The notes under the pieces are model-generated. The model had not been told where the DNA came from. It worked only from the letters and a program-made list of their open reading frames with translations, and searched no databases. From assembly GCF_000969445.1 (NCBI RefSeq), contig NZ_JZEY01000054.1:1240001-1304000 (forward strand): 64,000 nt of DNA, read 5' to 3'. How positions within the stretch are numbered: position 1 is the stretch's first letter; every line of letters begins with the position of its first letter. Positions 62,549 through 64,000 of the stretch are shown here, piece by piece. The position numbers and the translations under genes were made by a program. Origin of the DNA: Devosia chinhatensis. Lineage in GTDB: Bacteria > Pseudomonadota > Alphaproteobacteria > Rhizobiales > Devosiaceae.

Positions 62549-63595
62549 CTACCCCATGACGCGCTCAACCATATTCACCCAGTTCTCCAGCGCGATCTTG
62601 CGCACCAGCTCCTGGCCATAGCCCTTGTCCAGCAGCGCCTGGAGCAATTTCGGCACGCCGGTCACGTCGCCGACATCCTTGGGCATCATCGCCCCGTCGA
62701 AATCCGAGCCAAGCGCCACCCCGTCCTCACCCAGCGCCTCCACAAGCGCATCGACATGGCGGACCATGAGCTCGATAGGTGTGTCGGCCTCGAACTTGCC
62801 GTCCGGACGCAGGAACCCTGTGGCGTAATTGAGACCCACCATGCCGCCGCTCTCGCGAATGGCGGCCAGCTGCCAGTCGACCAGATTGCGCGTTGAGGCA
62901 CAGATGGCATGCACATTGGAATGGGTCGCCACCAGCGGCTTGCTCGAAATCGCCGCCACGTCGCGGAAGCCTGCGGCGTTGAGATGGCTGAGATCGATCA
63001 TCACGCCGCGCTGGTCGCACAGCCGGACCAGTTCCTTGCCGACATCGCTCAGCCCTGGGCCGATATCGGGATCGGCGTCGAACCGAAACGGCACGCCGGT
63101 GCCGAAGGCATTGGCGCGGCTCCAGGTGATGCCGATGGAGCGCAAACCCGCCGCATAGAGCACTTCGAAGGACCTGAATTCGGTGTCGATGGCCTCGGCG
63201 CCCTCGATATGAAAAATGGCGGCCAGCCTGTCCGCTGCCATGGCAGCGCGCAGCTCTGCGGCGCTGCAGCAGATGCTGAGCGCCCCGGCCCGGTCGAGGT
63301 CGAGCAACAGGGCGGCCATGCCATGGGTCGAATATTGCGCGTCGGCAAGGCTCAGTTCCGGCGGCAATTCGCCCTTGGCATAATTGGGGGAGGCTGCAAC
63401 CCCTGCGAGGTCCGTTTTCACTGGTGGTGGAAACATCGCAAAAAAGCCGCCTGCCATGCCGGCGGTACGGGCGCGGGGCAGGTCGATATGGCCGTCGGCC
63501 GTGCCGTCGACGAATGCGGCAACCTGTTGGTCGCGCGGCTTTTCGAGCAGACGAAGCAGGGTGTCGTTATGGCCGTCGAAAAAGGGAATAGTCAT
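62549..63595 (-). CDS. Membrane dipeptidase (M19 family)
   Basis: A 348-residue zinc peptidase of the renal dipeptidase type. Metal ligands are visible: FDGHNDT (His and Asp, about 7-11), FHIEGAEA (Glu), ATHSNVHA (His) and LGSDFDGA (Asp near the C-terminus). MIDLSHLN is a conserved stretch. Family members cleave dipeptides, including those with a D-residue. No signal peptide or membrane segment is seen despite the family name. Confidence 0.93.
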   Translation of the reverse strand: MTIPFFDGHNDTLLRLLEKPRDQQVAAFVDGTADGHIDLPRARTAGMAGGFFAMFPPPVKTDLAGVAASPNYAKGELPPELSLADAQYSTHGMAALLLDLDRAGALSICCSAAELRAAMAADRLAAIFHIEGAEAIDTEFRSFEVLYAAGLRSIGITWSRANAFGTGVPFRFDADPDIGPGLSDVGKELVRLCDQRGVMIDLSHLNAAGFRDVAAISSKPLVATHSNVHAICASTRNLVDWQLAAIRESGGMVGLNYATGFLRPDGKFEADTPIELMVRHVDALVEALGEDGVALGSDFDGAMMPKDVGDVTGVPKLLQALLDKGYGQELVRKIALENWVNMVERVMG

Positions 63596-63721
63596 GGAAT
63601 CGCCTTTGCTGAAGCGCTGACCCTAACCATCCTTGCCGCCAAGGGCGAGGGCAGGGGCGCCTTCGCTCTGTGGTCCGTGTCCTCTTGAGAGCTAGGCCTA
63701 GCGAGATGGCCTCAACTGGCT

Positions 63722-64000
63722 TTAGACCGTCTCCACCAGGCGGAACAGCCTGGCCACGCTGTGGTCGCGCAACGCCTGCGCCGGCAATCTGCCCGTCAGC
63801 GCCAGCACCACCTGCTGAGGATCGTCCAGGGCGCTCGCATCCACCACGACGTGCCGAAATGCCGGCCGCATGCCGCGCTTCTGCTCTTCCAGGAGGTTAT
63901 GCAGCAGGGCCCGCACATCCGTCCGGCCGGCACAGGCAATGCACACCTCGCCGTCGCCATGCCCATGTCCCGAATTGGCGGGCAGCCGAATGAACGCGGT
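63722..64000 (-). CDS. CobW/COG0523-like GTPase, 5'-partial
   Basis: The gene runs off the window on its 5' side; 92 residues plus stop are visible. GHGHGDGEVCIACAGRTDVRA corresponds to the CxCC region of CobW-type metal chaperone GTPases, here CIAC. RHVVVDASALDDPQQVV corresponds to the Walker B-like VVIETSGLADP. Full-length CobW proteins continue about 200 residues past this point with a TKxD motif and a CobW C-terminal domain. This one ends about 40 residues later, so it is a short or truncated member. The Walker A would lie outside the window. Confidence 0.6.
   Translation of the reverse strand, partial: TAFIRLPANSGHGHGDGEVCIACAGRTDVRALLHNLLEEQKRGMRPAFRHVVVDASALDDPQQVVLALTGRLPAQALRDHSVARLFRLVETV

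Noticed and set aside
1..64000. CRISPR array, insertion sequence, prophage or integrase genes
   Set aside because: No regularly spaced repeats, transposase DDE motifs, tyrosine/serine recombinase motifs or phage structural genes were recognised.

Overview
The window looks like a chromosomal segment of a high-GC alphaproteobacterium of the order Hyphomicrobiales (Rhizobiales), probably Devosia or a close relative. This is inferred from the gene set, not from any alignment: a suf operon running desulfurase-sufB-sufC-sufD-sufS-sufT-sufA with an Irr-type box upstream, an adjacent divK-pleD pair, a DinB polymerase with an N-terminal zinc ribbon next to a DUF3572 gene, a Cys-free L33, and a carboxypeptidase carrying a SPOR domain.

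Layout. Positions 1-7029 hold an accessory module. A large superfamily 1 helicase (5' end outside the window) converges on a two-gene operon. That operon encodes a PD-(D/E)XK-like nuclease (6241-7029) and a Ski2-like superfamily 2 helicase (3065-6244), which overlap by 4 nt. Order, sizes and motifs fit a Hachiman-type (HamA/HamB) anti-phage system. The module ends in about 900 bp without protein genes that contains a decayed tRNA-like sequence and an intact tRNA-Arg(CCT), a typical island boundary.

From 7.9 kb on the content is core-like. 7.9-17.1 kb: a deformylase-like protein that has lost metal ligands, prfB with its programmed frameshift, an M23 peptidase, a 1-Cys Bcp peroxiredoxin, a giant AsmA-like protein, tyrS and a small hydrolase. 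17.2-24.4 kb: the Fe-S cluster assembly (suf) operon, interrupted by REP-like palindromes. 24.5-31.7 kb: aroA, a diguanylate cyclase, a DEAD-box RNA helicase, a DUF1206 membrane protein and parE. 31.7-36.8 kb: a possible 55-aa membrane protein, an ABC-F ATPase, tRNA-Leu(CAA), azlCD and a MATE exporter. 36.8-41.9 kb: a small hypothetical protein, a D,D-carboxypeptidase and clpS-clpA. 42-49.8 kb: an SDR oxidoreductase, a YCII protein, a SulP transporter, DUF1275, HIT, a COG3146-type protein, RidA, dinB and DUF3572. 49.9-52.4 kb: divK-pleD, a structured gap and rpmG. 52.5-64 kb: a hypothetical protein, DUF983, rnr, plsY, dprA, murB, an aldo/keto reductase, topA, an M19 dipeptidase and the 3' end of a CobW-like gene.

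The most interesting unit is the Hachiman-like module with its convergent SF1 helicase. Next are the ligand-less deformylase homologue beside tRNA-Arg, the Irr box plus palindromes in the suf operon, and the candidate small membrane protein at 31920-32087.
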